NCBI GenBank assembly: GCA_003541675.1
Contig: DPMC01000029.1
Span: forward strand, 1-7,388
DNA from: Acidimicrobiaceae bacterium
GTDB taxonomy: Bacteria; Actinomycetota; Acidimicrobiia; Acidimicrobiales; MedAcidi-G1
Length of the DNA stretch: 7,388 nucleotides
Reading direction: 5' to 3'
Below are positions 5,305-7,388 of the stretch, piece by piece (positions within the stretch are counted from its first letter, which is position 1; the number at the start of each line of letters is the position of its first letter). Below the pieces are notes generated by a model that was not told where the DNA came from, did no database searches, and saw nothing but the letters and a program-made list of their open reading frames with translations. A program made the translations under genes and the position numbers.

Positions 5305-6731
5305 GGCACATCCTCCCCGCGGCGAACGCCGGCTTTCAGCGAGCCGACGGCCAGCGCCCCTGACGCCAGGATGATCAGCGAAGCCAACCACAGTGTCAGG
5401 CGCACCCCAGGCACATCTATTCCCACGCCGAACAACTCCACGTGGCGGTTCCACAGGACACTAGATAGCCGGTCTAGTAGATCCTCCATGAGCGGCCCGA
5501 CGACCAGGGCCAGCAGCACACAGCCCCGGACCAGCAGGTAGAAGGTCGAGAAGATTCGGCCTCGCAAGTCGTCGTCCACGTTCTCGTGCAAGAGGGTGAA
5601 CCCGAGGACGTAGACCGACCCAGCACAGATCCCGATCCCGAACACCATGGCCGTCGACACGTGAACCTGGCTGATCGACGCCGCCAAGGCCAGAAAGATC
5701 CCCGCGCCGACCAGGGCCCTGCTGAAGGTACGGGCCTTGTCGAGACGTCGCTGCAGCAGTGAGACAAGTCCGACGCCAGCGGCCACACCCAGACCGAGTG
5801 CCGTAATGAGTACGCCCAGACCCGACTTTCCGGCACCCAAGACCTCGTCGGCGTAGATGGCCCCGAGAGGCACCAACATCCCGCCTCCCATGAGGCCGGT
5901 GGCTAGACCTATGTTCACGGTGCGGACCACCGGGTTCACGAAAGCGAACCTCCAGCCTTCGCGCAGCTCGGCGATCGGGTGGGACAGGGCGGCCCGGCGA
6001 CTCTTCGCAGCGTCCTTCTCGGCCCGGGGACGCTTAGGCAGATTCAGTGTCAGAATCAGCCAACCGGTGACCAGGAACGAGAGGGCGTTGGCGTAGAAGG
6101 CCAGGCCCATGTCGTCAAGTCGCACGTTGTCGGCCCACGACGAATCAAACAGGGCCGTGGACAGTCGCCCGAACAGGGCCATGAGCAGCGCCCCGAGGGG
6201 AAAGGTCCCATAGGCAGCGACCAGCGACAGGGAGTTGGCCGTGGCCAACTGGTCGGCCGGGACCACGTGAGGCACCGATGCCTCCTTGGCAGGACCCCAC
6301 AGCATGGTGAACGCCTCCAATAACAGCGAGGCGACGAACAAGCCGACCAGGGTGTCCACGAACGGCAGGGCCAGCATCACCATGGCCCGGCCCACATCAC
6401 AGGTGACCATGGTGCGCTTGCGGTCCCACCGGTCGACCAGAACGCCGGCTACCGGACCAAAGAAAAACCCGGGAACAATGCGGGCCGCTAGCACCAGACT
6501 GAGGGCAGCTCCCTCGTTACCCGAACCCAGCCGGATGGCCAGGATCGAGATAGCTAAAAGTCCCAACCAGTCGCCGGTCGCCGAGACGACCTGGGCCATC
6601 CAGAGGCGGAAAAAGGCCGGAGTGCCGAACAGGCGGGTACGTAGCGGCGGACGACCCGCCAGCGGCAGGAAGGGAGTGAACTCGTCTCCGGGGCGGGGGT
6701 CGCCCGGGTCCCGTCCCGTCGCTCCAATCAC
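5301..6731 (-). CDS. MFS transporter, EntS/MFS_3-like
   Basis: A 476-residue inner-membrane protein of the major facilitator superfamily with about ten to twelve hydrophobic segments. The cytoplasmic loop between segments 2 and 3 carries GVLVDRWDRKRT at 96-107, the MFS signature. GPAKEASVPHVVP near 146-158 followed by LATANSLS at 162-169 is typical of the exporter-like MFS_3 group. A charged central loop lies at about 231-262, ending LREGWRFAFVNP, and HENVDDDLRGRIFS at 382-395 is the matching motif of the second half. The N-terminal 35 residues are Pro/Gly-rich and cytoplasmic. The substrate is unknown; efflux is an inference from the family. The start is GTG at 6731; an in-frame stop TAG lies 9 bases upstream, so no longer start is possible. 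There is no separated ribosome site, but a -10-like TAGAAT sits 6 bases before the GTG, suggesting a leaderless message. The stop overlaps tmk as GTGA. Confidence 0.9.
   Translation of the reverse strand: MIGATGRDPGDPRPGDEFTPFLPLAGRPPLRTRLFGTPAFFRLWMAQVVSATGDWLGLLAISILAIRLGSGNEGAALSLVLAARIVPGFFFGPVAGVLVDRWDRKRTMVTCDVGRAMVMLALPFVDTLVGLFVASLLLEAFTMLWGPAKEASVPHVVPADQLATANSLSLVAAYGTFPLGALLMALFGRLSTALFDSSWADNVRLDDMGLAFYANALSFLVTGWLILTLNLPKRPRAEKDAAKSRRAALSHPIAELREGWRFAFVNPVVRTVNIGLATGLMGGGMLVPLGAIYADEVLGAGKSGLGVLITALGLGVAAGVGLVSLLQRRLDKARTFSRALVGAGIFLALAASISQVHVSTAMVFGIGICAGSVYVLGFTLLHENVDDDLRGRIFSTFYLLVRGCVLLALVVGPLMEDLLDRLSSVLWNRHVELFGVGIDVPGVRLTLWLASLIILASGALAVGSLKAGVRRGEDVP
5312..5316 (-). promoter_or_regulatory. 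tmk: Ribosome binding site fixing the tmk GTG start
   Basis: On the minus strand GGAGG sits 7 bases before the GTG at 5304 and inside the last codons of the MFS gene. It rules out the longer reading that would start near 5454 with a 50-residue non-homologous extension. Confidence 0.75.
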
Positions 6732-6737
6732 CCATCC

Positions 6738-6743
6738 ATTCTA
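6738..6743 (-). promoter_or_regulatory. Candidate -10 box of a leaderless promoter for MFS-tmk-holB
   Basis: On the minus strand TAGAAT fits the TANNNT -10 pattern, and exactly 6 bases separate it from the GTG start of the MFS gene, so transcription would begin at or within a base of the start codon. Leaderless messages starting with ATG or GTG are common in actinobacteria. No convincing -35 box is seen at 16-18 bases upstream. It sits just downstream of the topA hairpin, as a promoter for a new transcription unit would. Confidence 0.45.
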
Positions 6744-6754
6744 TGGGAGAGGAG

Positions 6755-6776
6755 TCGACCACCCGGGGGCGGTCGA
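6755..6776 (-). terminator. Hairpin downstream of topA, candidate terminator
   Basis: On the minus strand TCGACCGCC and GGTGGTCGA form a 9-bp stem (one G-U pair) closed by a 4-base loop, starting 24 bases after the topA stop codon. No U-run follows; the next bases are CTCCTCTCCC. This is often the case for actinobacterial terminators, so it may end or attenuate topA transcription before the downstream promoter-like box. Being near-palindromic, it could instead be a protein-binding operator. Confidence 0.5.
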
Positions 6777-6800
6777 TCGCCGGGCGCAGCCAGCCACCAA

Positions 6801-7388
6801 TCAACGCTTCTTCTTGGCTGGACCCTTCATACGTCGTTCAGCCAACAACTCCGATGCCCGTTCGTCGGTGAGCTCCTCGACAGCGTCGCCGCGCTTCAAC
6901 GAGGCGTTGAACTCCCCGTCGGTCACATAGGGGCCCCAGTTGCCGTCCTTGAGGAAGATCGTCTTCCCGCTCTCGGGATCGGTACCCAACTCGCGCAGCG
7001 GCGGCTTCGGGGCGTTACGACCACGTCGCTTTGGTTGGGCCAGGAGCGCCAGGCACTCCTCGAGCGTGATCGTAAGGAGCTTCTCTTCAGTCTCGATGTT
7101 GCGGCTATCCGACCCCTTCCGGAGGTAGGCGCCGTAGGGACCGTTATGCACGGTGACTTCGACCCCGTCAGCCGGATCGGTACCCACGGTCCGGGGCAGG
7201 CTCAGCAACTCAAGCGCCTCGTCGAAGGTAATGCGATCCAACGTCATGGTTTGGAACAGCGAAGCCGTCTTGGGCTTCGGGACGTCATCGGCACCGGCCT
7301 GGCGGTCTAGTTCATCGAGAAGTGAATCGATGTCTTCGAACCCGTCCACCGCGTCAGAAAGCTTCTCCAGGTTCGCGAGGCGAGCCTC
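6801..7388 (-). CDS. topA: DNA topoisomerase I, C-terminal part (5' end outside window)
   Basis: The last 195 residues of type IA DNA topoisomerase I, which relaxes negative supercoils by single-strand passage. The frame is open to the window edge, so the Toprim and catalytic tyrosine domains lie beyond it; the GTG at 7349 is internal. Numbering from the edge, two copies of the C-terminal topoisomerase repeat are seen: one around 48-120 with NGPYGAYLRKG at 82-92 and LTLEECLALLAQPKRRG-like text, the second around 131-187 with LRELGTDPESGK, NWGPYVTDGEFNASL and a TDERASELLAERR helix. These DNA-binding repeats and the short basic tail PAKKKR match the actinobacterial TopA C-terminus, which lacks zinc fingers. 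The tail is shorter than the long Lys-rich tails of mycobacteria and streptomycetes. It is followed by a hairpin and then by the MFS gene 69 bases on, in the same direction. Confidence 0.92.
   Translation of the reverse strand, partial: EARLANLEKLSDAVDGFEDIDSLLDELDRQAGADDVPKPKTASLFQTMTLDRITFDEALELLSLPRTVGTDPADGVEVTVHNGPYGAYLRKGSDSRNIETEEKLLTITLEECLALLAQPKRRGRNAPKPPLRELGTDPESGKTIFLKDGNWGPYVTDGEFNASLKRGDAVEELTDERASELLAERRMKGPAKKKR

Noticed and set aside
5305..5454. N-terminal extension of thymidylate kinase
   Set aside because: The added 50 residues are Arg/Gly-rich and lie in the MFS coding region; a strong ribosome site and the family N-terminus point to GTG at 5304.
6286..6930. Plus-strand frame of 214 codons spanning the MFS start, the intergenic gap and the topA end
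   Set aside because: It runs antisense through two recognised genes and has shadow-like composition.
7347..7349. GTG as the start of a small protein at the right edge
   Set aside because: The frame continues open to the window edge with topoisomerase-like sequence, so this is an internal codon of topA.

Overview
The window is about two-thirds G+C and packed almost end to end with genes. It looks like an actinobacterial chromosome. The best guess is Acidimicrobiia or a related uncultured lineage, judged from the C-terminal type of DNA topoisomerase I, the charged helical linker in the DNA polymerase III delta' subunit, and the frequent GTG starts. That placement is inference. There is no rRNA, tRNA, CRISPR array, insertion sequence or phage gene.

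Left part (1-1828): the C-terminal part of an AlaX-type alanyl-tRNA editing protein (+ strand, cut by the window edge) faces a metallo-beta-lactamase-fold hydrolase of the ribonuclease Z/arylsulfatase kind (- strand). Overlapping the start of the hydrolase gene is a 138-codon remnant of a molybdopterin oxidoreductase. Its N-terminal iron-sulfur region is joined in frame to the extreme C-terminal tail, so the whole catalytic middle is missing.

Middle (1829-2699): a complete classical short-chain dehydrogenase/reductase on the + strand, divergent from the remnant and convergent with the next cluster.

Right part (2700-7388), all on the - strand: topA (C-terminal end only), then an MFS transporter, tmk (thymidylate kinase), holB (DNA polymerase III delta') and an Fe(II)/2-oxoglutarate dioxygenase. 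A good hairpin and a candidate leaderless promoter separate topA from the transporter. The last four genes overlap one another by exactly 4 bases (GTGA, GTGA, ATGA) and are almost certainly one transcript. tmk and holB serve dTTP supply and clamp loading in replication. The transporter and the oxygenase are passengers of unknown substrate.

The most notable items are the internally deleted molybdoenzyme remnant, the oxygenase translationally coupled to replication genes, the transporter next to tmk (in some actinobacteria these two are one fused protein), and a delta' subunit without its zinc-binding cysteines. No clearly new multi-gene system is visible.
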